The translations under genes were made by a program, and so were the position numbers. A stretch of 64,000 nucleotides of DNA from Trissonchulus latispiculum (Eukaryota; Nematoda; Enoplea; Enoplida; Ironidae), in assembly GCA_030248195.1 (NCBI GenBank), contig JASAND010007849.1, positions 23,414-87,413 on the forward strand, read 5' to 3'. Under the pieces are notes generated by a model that had not been told where the DNA came from, ran no database searches, and saw only the letters and a list, made by a program, of their open reading frames with translations. Shown piece by piece: positions 54,639-64,000 of this stretch. Within the stretch, counting starts at the first letter, position 1. Every line of letters begins with the position of its first letter.

Positions 54639-57600
54639 AATCGGAGAAAACTATTAATGATATATAATTACGCATAGTGCAATACCTTGTATCTAAGTAT
54701 ACGGTCCCGTTCGGCCATATCCAGACCAGAAAGTTGGGGGCGGTCACATAGTGATATTCTGCTTCCCGAGCGTTGGCAAAGTACAGGTCGGGGTGCCACA
54801 TCATGTCGTAGATGAAAAAGTCTTTGATCAGAATTCGATCTCGATTTGTGTGGTTTAGTCGGGGATCAACCCAACGCTCTTGAAAGTAGATGTCCACATG
54901 AAAGTCCTGCAACAAAGATTCAAACTGTTGGTTTTATTTCTTCGTTTGATTCGATACTATTGGTATTTCAGATCCTCACTTTGAACAAATAATTTGAATA
55001 GAGCTTTGTCTTATCCCTTTTATCTAAAGTGAATTTGGTAAGCCAGCCTCAGGCAATCGATCTGCCGATTATTCGAGTCGGCGAATTTAATTGGGCTGCA
55101 GGTTTCTAGGAAATGTGTATGCTATTTTGAAAGGCGAAAGTTAGTGAACTGTGTTGTCACAAATAAGCTTCAACAGAAATGATAAAAATCAATCTACAGT
55201 AGTGTATGATGCTTTGCTTTCTTACATCATACTCAGGGTCGATGATGGGGGTCGGAAAGGTATGCGCCAAATATTTCTAAAATTCTGTGGTGGCTGTCTT
55301 CAGAGTTTTACCGTATCTGAGAAAACATTAGTAATTTTCAGCAATTGCTGGACAACCATCGTCAACATACATTAACAAGGGTACCGATTCCTGAGGGGTC
55401 CTGTACCCGTTTTAGGCCAAATTTTACCTGCCCTTGTACCTTAAATCAAATTTGGGGGGAGGGTCCAAGCAAAAATTGTCTTAAAAAAGTACAATTTTTC
55501 CAAATTTTAAGCGAATTTAATGATAAATTAGCTATTTTACAGCCATTTTAAAGCAAAATAAGCAGCTTTTCGCGAAATTTTTGGAAATTTTTTTGGAAAT
55601 TTTTCGAAATTTTAAAAAATTTTGGCTATTTTTGGCTAAAATTTCCATTAATTTTTAGTTCAGCCTTCCTTTTCTGGCACTGTCCCTTGTCCCTTGGCCC
55701 TGATTTTGCTAGCCCTTGTACCGAACCTCCAATTTTTGAGGGGTCCCGTACCCTCCCCCTCCATACTCCCCCTTGTTAAAGTGTGATCGTCAAGAATAGC
55801 AGTAGTTTGCTTAAAAATGTCTAGTTTTCCATCAAAACGTGTTTGGGGTCGACTGTTTTCCGACTACCAAGCTTTTCCATTGGTTTGAACCGACCTCCCC
55901 ATTCCCCAAGTGACCCCATGCTTGGTTTTACTTACCATGGTTTGAGCTTGAAATGAGGAGAGTCCTTCAATATACATCGTAATCGAAACATTAGTTGGAA
56001 GGCCTGAAAGCAAGAAGACATAATTAATTTAGTAATTAATTAGTAATTAATTTAGTAATTTTAGTTAATTATTTCACTCAGTTATGGTCGTTGATTCACT
56101 GTATTGAGAGTTCCGGCTTTCTTATTTAGAATCCATTATTTTCACACATGCGCAATGCCTATACTGGGCCTATACATGTATAGGCTAGAATCCGAAACCC
56201 CCGCGCAGTGCGCAGCGAAATTTTTGACCCCCGCGCAGCGCGAAGCGCTGCGCAGAAGCGCTGCGCAGAAGATCCCAGCGCGGGGTTCAGCATTTTGGGA
56301 ACCCTCGCGCAGAACAGCGTGTCTCTGCGCAGGGATCAGCACTGTTGAAACCCTCGCGCAGAGCAAAGCGTCCCTGTGCGGGGATCCGCACTGATGGAAC
56401 CCTCGCGCAGAGCAACGGGCCTCTGCGCGGGAGTCAGCAGTGTTGGTACCCTTGCGCATAGCAGCGTGTCTCTGCGCGGGGGTCGGCACTGTTGGAACCC
56501 TCGCGCAGAGCAAAGCGTCCCTGTGCGGGGACGAAATGAGCTGATATTCGGGATTCAAAATGTCTGGGACATGGGGTAATCTTCCACCGAACGTCTAGTT
56601 CCTGGCGTCTACTGATCTTTCAAAACTTAAAAAAATCGGCTTCTTTTGATGAATTTTAATTTTTAAAAAATTGTTTTCAACCAAAAGAATGTTCATGCCA
56701 TGACGGTTCAGAAAATATATACATTGCTGCAGCAAAATTGTACCGGTAATTCAGTATAAACAAAACAATTTCGCTCCCTACATTTTTTGGTCAGACTTCA
56801 CTTTAGACGCTCTGTGGTTTTTAATTTTACTAAGAGATTTGATCCACAACTACATCGTAGCAATTTTTTCAATGAGGGTTTTTGGGGTACTGGGGCTTCT
56901 TGGGTTCTCAGCTGTTCGATAAGATTTGTTCTGTAACTACACATATATATGTCTAGTTCTAAATTTTTGTTGGGGGTTCTTGGCCTAAGGTACGGTGGTT
57001 GCGGTTACGGTGGTGATTTTGTCGCGCTACTATTGCTAGCGCCCGTGACAAATCCCGTTCAAATTTGATGAGTCTTTCCAAAATTACTTCTTTTAGTGTT
57101 ATAGCACCCTCCGGCTCCCGCTTCGAAAAGTGGGCGTATCGGTTCGGGGTGGACTTAGCAGATTTCTGACAGCTGGCTAGCAGCTGCATAGTTACACCTA
57201 TATTCATTCGAAAGACTCATTATGCTCTACAGTTTCGCTTTTTGAAGCAACTGTCTAGCTTTTCTCTATCGTGAGATATAGCCAACTCTCATATTTTAGC
57301 GTCAAAAACTTTTTGCAGAAGTCAAATAATCCATCACTTCTCGAGCTACGCAAGCCGTAAAATTAAACTAAATGTGTCGATTTGAAGGTCAAAGCCAACT
57401 ATTTGAGGCGTGATCATTATCCAACAGTTAATTTTGTGTCAATGATTGAAAATGTAATTTTTGCGAAAATGCGACCGATGTTTTTCCAGCGATTGTGGAT
57501 CATTTAATATGCACGCTGGGGAATTGCCCTTTAACTGATGTGTTTTGCACAAAAATGCTTCGAGAGCCTTTTTAGTTGCCCCGAATGCTGCTTTCTAGCT

Positions 57601-58025
57601 GAAGTAATCGCTTGACAAAGTTGAGAAAAGTTTTTGACCCCCGCGCAAAATTTTCTTTGGCTGTATAGGCCACGGTCGCATCCATTGCCCATGTATGATT
57701 ATTTTCTTTGACAATAATTCAACTTCAATCCGTTACTCTATTTTAACACTGTGTAGAATTGGCTTTTACATCCACAGTTACAGTGCTCATGTCATAACAA
57801 TTAATAATTTCTGATCATTCGAATCTAGTTAATTAATCTAAGTAATTAATAACAGTCCAATTAATAAAGGAAATCACCCATGCTTTGAGTAGGCGACGCA
57901 TGATGATCATAAAGTGTGGGATCGGTCAGAATTGCAACGATGTCCTTTGGAACCACGGTTCTGCAATAAATCAGCAATAGGACCAGGAAAGTTTGCAGAA
58001 AATGCAAAAATTGCAGAAATTGCAT
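49716..58025 (-). CDS. Cys-loop anion-channel receptor, glycine/glutamate-gated-chloride type, nine coding exons (469 aa)
   Basis: Exons (minus): 57878-58025, 55936-56003, 54686-54906, 54373-54455, 52355-52492, 51623-51837, 51149-51325, 50534-50698, 49716-49910. All joins are GT-AG and in phase. Exon 1 gives a signal peptide (MQFLQFLHFLQTFLVLLLIY). Ligand domain: FHVDIYFQERWVDPRL, WHPDLYFANA, the Cys loop C153-x13-C167 (MNLAKYPLDTQT) and a second Cys pair C213-x10-C224, typical of GlyR/GluCl/HisCl types. M1 about 238-259; M2 starts P265-G266-R267-V, with conserved T at 6' and L at 9'; M3 follows VSYMKAIDVWMGTC; M4 is VLFPTMFAVFNIVYWVYY near the C-terminus. The PxR start predicts chloride selectivity. 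The ligand cannot be assigned. No break was found. Confidence 0.93.
50163..50345 (-). mobile_element. SINE family 1, copy 3, in the last receptor intron
   Basis: Reverse-oriented: TGTGAAAGGTTGAAATCAGG at one end and TTTCAACCTTTCGGAATTCC at the other enclose a degraded tRNA-like core (CAGGGCGGACATCAAA). It sits in the intron between the last two coding exons of the receptor. Confidence 0.65.
53159..53537 (+). mobile_element. tRNA-derived SINE with perfect 13-bp target duplication
   Basis: The tRNA-like head GTAATGGCCGAGTGGTTAAG...GGTTCGAACCCC has intact A and B boxes (pol III promoter). It is followed by a body with TAAATGGGTACC and GTGGGAAGGTAACAG and a T-rich tail. CTCGTTTAGACTG flanks both sides (53146-53158 and 53538-53550). 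It lies in a receptor intron, opposite to transcription. The head resembles a Leu/Ser-type D arm with an Arg-like anticodon arm (CTTCGGATCCGA). It is not a functional tRNA gene: acceptor pairing is poor. Confidence 0.9.
53551..54372 (-). other. Receptor intron sequence, no further feature
   Basis: Remainder of the intron between exons 4 and 5, with a GC-rich patch near 54140. No gene or clear repeat is seen. Confidence 0.45.
54604..54645. repeat. (ATT)n microsatellite
   Basis: A TTATTA run in a receptor intron, about 40 bp before (in coding sense, after) exon 3. Confidence 0.8.
55376..55775. mobile_element. TTAA-flanked 400-bp MITE in a receptor intron
   Basis: TTAA at 55372-55375 and 55776-55779 bracket inverted ends CAAGGG / CCCTTG. 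The subterminal parts are rich in GGTACC-, CCTTGTACC- and CCCGTACCC-like motifs. A TTAA target is typical of piggyBac-type elements; no transposase is seen. Confidence 0.65.
56200..56540. repeat. 49-50-bp minisatellite with CGCGCAGAG/CTCTGCGCG hairpins
   Basis: Five units start near 56297, 56347, 56397, 56446 and 56494 with GGAACCCTCGCGCAGAGCA and contain CTCTGCGCGGG. Each unit can fold on itself. A messier CGCAGCGCGAAGCGCTGCGC palindrome precedes them (56230-56275). The array is GC-rich in an AT-rich intron (between receptor exons 1 and 2). Confidence 0.85.
56588..56815 (+). repeat. Dispersed repeat copy, related to 62365-62580
   Basis: CTAGTTCCTGGCGTCTACTG, TCGGCTTCTTTTGATGAAT, ATGCCATGACGGTTCAGAAA and TTTTTTGGTCAGACTTCA follow the same order as at 62365-62580, about 93 percent alike by eye. 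Confidence 0.85.
56816..57877 (-). other. Receptor intron 1, remaining part
   Basis: No exon or RNA gene is seen. An 82-codon minus frame (56959-57207) lacks homology. A TTTTTGACCCCCGCGCA phrase near 57630 repeats the one near 56220. Confidence 0.45.
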
Positions 58026-58911
58026 CCTACGATCTGGTAGACAGCAACAGGGGGCGCCAAAGTTATTAGCTTATGATGTGAAACTTGCAAGAGGATTGCT
58101 AATAAAGCGTTTTATGATTGCCGCGGTCAGGTGCCACCGCCAAGTAAGTTCTGGTAGTCAAAGTTGTCATAAATGTCAATGTAAATCAAATATGTAGAAC
58201 GTAAGAGGTTTAACTGAAACTAAAGGTTCCTATTAATGTCAATTTTAGCAAAAAGTTTGAACATTGGCTTGTTTTAATTTTAATTTTTAATTTTAAATTT
58301 AATTACAACATTTAATTGAACAAAACAAAGAACTAAATCAAAAAATTGAAAGTCAATGAAAGAAAGCAATTCATTTTCCGTTTTTCTTTTTTCGGTTTCC
58401 AACAAATTCAGTCGATAGGATAGGGTTTACTTAAAGTAGGAAGAAAAGTATAATAACAAATGAAATCCTTTAAGAAAAGTTTTAGTGTGATACTTAAAGT
58501 AGGATACTAGCCTGCTAAATATTTTAGCACCTGATAAATAATGCATTTGGAAGCTGTGTACGTTTTAAATAGCAGTTTTATACACTCTATTGGGCAAGTG
58601 GGAACGTTTTGGGTTTAACTGTTATAAACGGCTGAAACGAGAAATGACAGAACTGAAATGGAGGCTTAATTTGGACAATTTAAATCATAAAGCTACCGTT
58701 AAACTTATCCACAAGGAGATTGAAATTATTTATGATATTATTGCCACTGTAATAATATTATCGAATAAAATTAAAGATTTTAAGGTAACAAAAATTCGAC
58801 ATGACCTGACTGTTTTAAAAGCCCGGAGACTACATCTCACCTGGAAAGATAAGTACAACTTAAAGCTGATCGCTACAACCGGGGCTTAAAGTGTCAAAAT
58901 TCAAGTATTTA
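58026..58911. other. Upstream region of the receptor gene
   Basis: Should contain the receptor promoter on the minus strand. A 99-codon plus-strand frame (58590-58889) with Lys/Ile-rich composition has no recognised family and may be chance. Confidence 0.4.
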
Positions 58912-58913
58912 AC

Positions 58914-58963
<50 letters not shown>

Positions 58964-59033
58964 CATTATTATTATTATTATTATTATTATTAATAATTTT
59001 TATTCTTATTCTTATTCTTATTCTTATTACTAC

Positions 59034-59094
<61 letters not shown>
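58912..59094. repeat. (ATT)n microsatellite
   Basis: About 180 bp of TTA/ATT repeats with a central TTCTTA-type variant (about 58999-59026). Poly-Leu/Ile/Asn frames are artefacts. Confidence 0.95.
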
Positions 59095-59096
<2 letters not shown>

Positions 59097-59257
59097 ATCG
59101 GGCAAAGCTCCTCTTACTTAACAGCTTGAGCCGGATGTGTGGATTTGCACCAGGGATAGAAATACAGCAACGAGACAATACAGGTGACCATTGGTGACCA
59201 ACCGCCATTAGAATAGCCCATAATCAATCAATCAATTAACTAAAATGTCAACTAATA

Positions 59258-59390
59258 CTGTGTGAAAGGTTGAAATCAGGATTGAAAGATGTGAAGAAAA
59301 GTGTCCAGGGCGGGGATCGAACCACCGACTTGTCGGTTCCGTAGTCTGACATTCTACCGCTCAGCTACATTTCAAGACCCTAGGACTGAC
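59258..59390 (-). mobile_element. SINE family 1, copy 4
   Basis: Read on the minus strand: A box TAGCTGAGCGGTAGAATG, B box GGTTCGATCCCCGCC, CTGGACACTTTTCTTCACATC and a TTTCAACCTTTCAC end. Confidence 0.75.
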
Positions 59391-60060
59391 TTATAGCATT
59401 GATTTTAGTCTATCTGCAGGTAAATTAAAAATACAGCAGAAGCACCATTAGGATATAGAAAATGTGATGATAGCTTTAGACGGCAGGAATTTGCTTCACT
59501 CTCTTTGAAGAAGGGTACTTAATAATTCAGTGCTCTTGATGATACCTTTTAAGTTGGAACTAAAGGAGTTTTATCAGGCCTGGAAGGGAAAGAACAAATT
59601 TGTTGCTGTTATGACTGCAGTTTAAGCGTAATTATGTTTGCAAGTCGTCAGTGCAGCTATTACTACACAGCTTTCCAGCAAAGACACTAGGTAGTAGGTA
59701 TTTCAAGGACGTATTATAATCAAACTATAACTATAACTATTGTAATTTTAACTTAGTTTAATCATGAAATAATAAATTAATAAGTAGTTAAACATAAAAG
59801 TTAAAAAGTAATAAAGAATGAAAGGAAAAACAAAGAAAGATTCAGCCTTCACTGTCTTGTAGCACTCTTTTAAATTATCCCTTTTGGTGGGTAGATAAAA
59901 ATGGCCCCACTTTCGAAGGCAATTTGGAAAGTGTTATCTCTATTTCCACCTTGGAGACAGAGATTACGGTTTCCCACATCCGATTGCCTGTTGCTTGCAC
60001 CTCCCTTTTGTAAGGGAAGCAGGCATAGGAAAGATTGATTCGCCTGATATGGGAGTTCAG
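59391..60060. other. Noncoding stretch, no gene seen
   Basis: AT-rich; a 71-codon minus frame (59875-60090) lacks homology. Confidence 0.4.
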
Positions 60061-60061
60061 G

Positions 60062-60240
60062 TCATAGCCTTGTGGTGAAGTGGTTAGCACGTATGCCCCA
60101 GGATCAGATAGGGCCGTGGATCGAACTCCGGTTGGGCCAACTCTTTACTTTCAATGTGGTGAGTGAAAAGCTGAACCTACCTATATTTCCTTCTCTCTCC
60201 TAGGTCCTAGTTCCGTGGGTACAAGGGTGCTTGACACCTC
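60062..60240 (+). mobile_element. SINE family 2, copy 2
   Basis: tRNA-like head TGGTGAAGTGGTTAGCACG (A box) and GGATCGAACTCCGG (B box), then GGCCAACTCTTTACTTTCAAT and CCTTCTCTCTCCTAGGTCCTAG, as in the copy at 46262. Confidence 0.65.
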
Positions 60241-60544
60241 TAGTTCGGGATTGTCCTCGGTTTCTTCTTGATCCACCAGCACTGGTAGAAGCGCTACACT
60301 GCTCTCTGCGAATTATTTTTACTGTGAAGAAATCCAAGGAGGCATTTCAAAAGATTCTCCTAAATCTGCTCCTACTTTGGCTTAGGAGCATACTTAGGAG
60401 AACCGTTAGGAGCGCTTTTTGAAACGCCCCCTGACCTCTTAAAACGGGAGAAGATTAGTTAATTATTGTAGTATACATAGGTAGTAATTATCGGAGAAAG
60501 TGTATTGGAACCCACTGGTTTAGATTTTGCTGTAGCCAATCAGC

Positions 60545-60625
60545 TATGAACATGAACCGTGGTGTTTCGATCCCCGCACTGGACACTTTTCTTCACAACT
60601 TTCAATCCTGCTTTAACCTTTCACA
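60545..60625 (+). mobile_element. SINE family 1, copy 5 (3' half)
   Basis: GTGTTTCGATCCCCGCACTGGAC, then ACTTTTCTTCACAACTTTCA and a TTTAACCTTTCACA end. The 5' half is missing. Confidence 0.65.
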
Positions 60626-61317
60626 AAAATGTTAAGTTTAAGTTAAACTACATTTTCCCGTCAAAATCGGCAGAACTGAATTCTCAGCTTTATTCGCCCA
60701 AAATAGTTTCAGTTTCAGTTTCACTGCTGGATGTGTGAGTAGGGCATCGAAATCTTGCTTGAGCGGCATCTAAGGCGTAAACGCTCAGACCGTTTTAGAG
60801 ATAGAAATTTGGAATTCCTTTCGTGGAATGGTGGGGAAAACTGACAGCTTAGAAATCCTATTTTGCTCAGAGCAACTGCTCAACATAATTGCTCAATTAT
60901 AGGTTATGAAAGGAAGAAAAATGTTGAACGCAAAGATTCAGCCTCCCCAAAAATATGAAGTTCTCCCTATCTTTCTCTTTTTTGTCTGGAAAAACCAGAA
61001 GGAAAAAGTGGGGAAGGCAAAATAATTATGTCCCCATTGATAGGAATTCTGCACCACTTTTTGACGCTTACGCAAAACTTAGGTAGGCTGATTGTCTGAA
61101 GGCCCATTTCAGACAATTCTATCCGGTCATTTTCTGCCAGAAGTAGCAGAAAGTGTCGGTGTTCAAGAACAAATTAAGCTGAAACTTAAAAAAATCCGGT
61201 CAAATCAGGCGGAAGATTGCAGCCGACCAAAGTTTCGGTTCCGTTAACGGAGTCCTAAGGATCGGAGACGGAACTTTTGTTTGTTTCCTAATGTTTCGGA
61301 AACGTTCTAAATAACAC
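60626..61317. other. Noncoding stretch, short TTTCAG remnant
   Basis: AATAGTTTCAGTTTCAGTTTC at about 60702 resembles the MITE at 43926-44366. No gene is seen. Confidence 0.45.
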
Positions 61318-63245
61318 TCTAAAGTCTGACACAAAAATGTGTGTACAAAATCTGTAAGGCCTCCAGTGAACTCAATATACGTCGTAACCCCATAAAACCA
61401 TTTATTTTCGGAATCCTTGCAGTGAGACAAACATTTTTATAGAATTTAAAATTTTTTAAAATTTCAAAAATTTTAAAATATCGGTTTTTCTGGGAATTTT
61501 TTCGAACTGTTCAGCTCATTCTTTCAGAAAAATGTTCCCGTCCGAAGACGCATCGATTGACGTAAGAACCAAAAAAAATCGGTTGAGAAATAAGCATTTT
61601 ATTCCAAAATTTCGTTTTTCCATTTCCTTTGATGTTTGCCGCTTTTTGCAACTTTGACTGGTTATTACTCGCGACTCGCTTAACGGAAAATTGTTTCGAT
61701 TATGTAGATATTTGGGACCGCCTAGGCGCCCGCTTTCACCTGATACATGTGGTATTTCAAATTTGAAAATGGATTTTTTCGAAAAATACCACTTTTTGAC
61801 CCAAAATTTCGGCAAAGCAGATTTAGCAAAAGTGAGTAAAAATAATTTAATCATAAAACTCAAGCTGAGCTGAATTCAAGGATATAAAGCTTTTGTTGCT
61901 ACGACTTATATTGCATTCGCAACGAATTATACATTGTGCATTGATTTGCCGCCAATAGTGTAAACTAGCCAAAAACCGCCTAAAAAGCGAAATTTTTTAA
62001 AAATTCGTTGCGGATGCAATATAAGTCGTAGCCACGAAAACTTTAGATTGTTGGATTCAGCTCAGATTAAACTTTATGGTAATGTTAGCTGTACCCACTT
62101 TTGCTGGATTTGCATTGTCGAAATCTTGGGTCAAAAAGTGGTATTTTTCGAAAAAATCGATTTTCAAATTTTGATAAACCACATAGATCACAGGAAAGCT
62201 GACAAGTAAGCGGTCCTGAAAATCCAATTAAAAATTTTGCATTGAGTGAGTCGCGAGGAATGGCCAGTCAAAGTTAGAAAAGCGGCGAAGATCAAAGGAT
62301 TTTGTAAATCGAAAAAAATTGAATAACTATCGCAATTTTTGGGCTAATTTTCCCCCAAACGGCTAGTTCCTGGCATCTACTGACCTTTCAAAACTTAAAA
62401 AATCGGCTTCTTTTGATGAATTTTAATTTTTAGAAAAAATTTTTCAACCAAAAGATAGTTCATGCCATGACGGTTCAGAAAATATATACATTGCTGCAGC
62501 AAAAATGTACCGATAATTCAGTATAAACAAAACTATTTCGCTCCACATTTTTTGGTCAGACTTTAGTTTACACTGCTTCAGTCAAATCTCAGCGGCGACA
62601 TCAAAGAGAGCCAAAAACCAGCGGAAATAAGGGATATCGTATAAAAATTCATTGCTGGCACAATATAAGTCGTAGTAACAAAAGCTTTATATCCTTGGAT
62701 TCAGCTCAGCTTGAGTTTTATGATTATATTATTTTTACTCACTTTTGCTAAATCTGCTTTGCCGAAATTTTGGGTCAAAAAGTGGTATTTTTCGAAAAAA
62801 TCCATTTTCAAATTTGAAATACCACAAGTATCAGGTGAAAGCGGGCGCATTGGCGGTCCTGAAAATCTACATGATCGAAATAATTTTCCGTTAAGCGAGT
62901 CGCGAGTAATAACCAGTCAAAGTTGCAAAAAGCGGCAAACATCAAAGGAAATGGAAAAACGAAATTTTGGAATAAAATGCTTATTTCTCAACCGAATTTT
63001 TTCGTTCTTGTGTCAATCGATGCGTCTTCGGACGGGAAATGTTTCTGAAAGAATGAGCTGAATAGCTTGAACGGTCCGAAAAAATTCCTGGAAATTTTAA
63101 AAAAATTTTAAATTTTAGAAAAATGTTTGTCTCGCTGCAAGGATTCGGAAAATATATGGTTTTATGGGGTTACGACGTATATTTAGTTCACTGGAGGCCT
63201 TACAGATTTTGTACACACATTTTTGTGTCAGACTTTAGTTTCAGT
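61318..63245. repeat. Large inverted repeat of a dispersed element, arms about 610 bp
   Basis: The left arm 61318-61930 is the reverse complement of the right arm 62635-63245, roughly 90 percent alike by eye. Both run from a CTAAAGTCTGACACAAAAATG-type outer end to an ATAAGTCGTAG inner end. A third, more diverged copy in the right-arm orientation occupies about 62010-62330. A block related to 56588-56815 follows at 62365-62580. Each arm shows a 115-codon frame beginning MSFMI; these are repeats of each other and resemble no known protein. Confidence 0.85.
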
Positions 63246-63859
63246 GCAGAAACGACGTTTAAAAATCGCGACAGTTTAGCCGCCTTGCGGAAGTGAAATT
63301 GCTAATAATTTTGTATTCTTCGAGCTTACAACAGTCTTCCATTTGCAGTGACAAATCTTCTCAGATGTAAGAGATGATGCATTCGATTTGAAATTTTTTG
63401 AAACTCAATCGTTCAAAATTAATTAATTAATAATTCAAACTTAATCTTCTCTTCTCCAGTAGCTAAAGATCTAGAGAAAAGAAAATGGTTCCTAGAGAAA
63501 AAGGAAAAACCTGACATGAAAAACGTTAAGTCTCGTAATGGAATTAAATGTGTCCATTTCGACTTGACTATCAGGAGTTTCAATGTTCTATTCTCTGGAG
63601 ATTAATAGCTTGTAGTCAAGTTTTGAAGTTGATAAAAACAGCAGGTTAACCCAAAAATGTGTCAGCTGAAATGTTCTTTTGGATCACTCAAGTTTGAAGT
63701 CAGATGAGATCTGCGAACGTTGACAGCTTTAGCACTTACTTAGTGCCCAGAAAATTAAAGAAAAGTTACTGCCCCTTTCGAGAAGACCCGAAAAAGCCCT
63801 TGACATTTCTTAATTGCTCCACTGAGGTGCAATCGCATCAAACTTGCTGAAGTTTTAAT
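63246..63859. other. Noncoding stretch, no gene seen
   Basis: AT-rich with no coding homology. Confidence 0.4.
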
Positions 63860-63865
63860 TAGTGC

Positions 63866-64000
63866 TGGGACCGGTTCCGATTTTTGAAACCGGTTCCGGT
63901 TCCGGTTCTTGACTACCGGTTCCGGTTCCGGTTCCGGTTCCGGTTCCGGTTCCGGTTCCGGTTCCGGTTCTAGCTACCGGTTCCGGTTCCAATTGGTATT
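63866..64000. mobile_element. Left end of a hAT-like MITE with (GGTTCC)n, cut by window edge
   Basis: TAGTGCTGGGACCGGTTCC resembles the ends of the two hAT-like elements at 42.7-44.4 kb and leads directly into (GGTTCC)n hexamers. The right end is outside the window. Confidence 0.6.

Noticed and set aside
58860..59208. Poly-Leu, poly-Ile and poly-Asn frames
   Set aside because: Products of the ATT microsatellite.
61516..63061. A duplicated 115-aa protein-coding gene
   Set aside because: The two frames are arms of a dispersed inverted repeat and resemble no protein; kept only as something to test.

Overview
The window is nuclear DNA of an invertebrate animal. Spliced genes have GT-AG introns, often ending in TTTCAG. 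There is a DEG/ENaC channel, an SLC5-type transporter and a pentameric ligand-gated channel, together with tRNA-derived SINEs, hAT-like MITEs, Ty3/Gypsy elements and long microsatellites. I cannot fix the phylum from sequence alone.

Layout. Bases 1-6015 are a decayed Ty3/Gypsy element on the minus strand, cut by the left edge of the window. Then come a degenerate tandem repeat (6.1-6.85 kb), a short signal-peptide exon (8006-8062) and a (TG)n tract of about 650 bp. A suspicious G/T-only block (11.1-11.6 kb) follows. Bases 11594-29315 are a very long (17.7 kb) Ty3/Gypsy LTR retrotransposon on the minus strand, with LTRs, a tRNA-Arg-type primer binding site, a polypurine tract, gag-pol, and two extra open frames downstream of pol. 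The end of a C-type lectin-like domain lies just outside its right LTR. From 29.6 to 46.6 kb the DNA is mostly repeats, with a single-exon DEG/ENaC channel (31736-33313, minus), a decayed Polinton-type capsid gene (about 37.7-38.5 kb) and several MITEs. An SLC5-like transporter (46644-49495, three exons, plus) converges on a nine-exon glycine/glutamate-gated-chloride-type receptor (49716-58025, minus). The receptor introns hold a SINE, a TTAA-flanked MITE, a minisatellite and other repeats. Bases 58-64 kb are repeats, including a large inverted repeat at 61.3-63.2 kb and the start of a (GGTTCC)n element at the edge.

Main finding. The extra frames of the 17.7 kb retrotransposon appear to encode one large non-structural protein: a DEDDy (RNase D/WRN-like) 3'-5' exonuclease domain, a long Pro/Ser-rich linker, and a C-terminal NADAR (YbiA/DUF1768) domain, a family linked to ADP-ribose/NAD chemistry. 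The exonuclease is split between the two frames at a C9 homopolymer. An LTR retroelement carrying exonuclease plus NADAR is the most interesting candidate here for an undescribed system, possibly a counter-defence or nucleic-acid-processing module.

The host genes are ordinary membrane proteins and show no joint pathway beyond a possible neuronal or epithelial membrane role.
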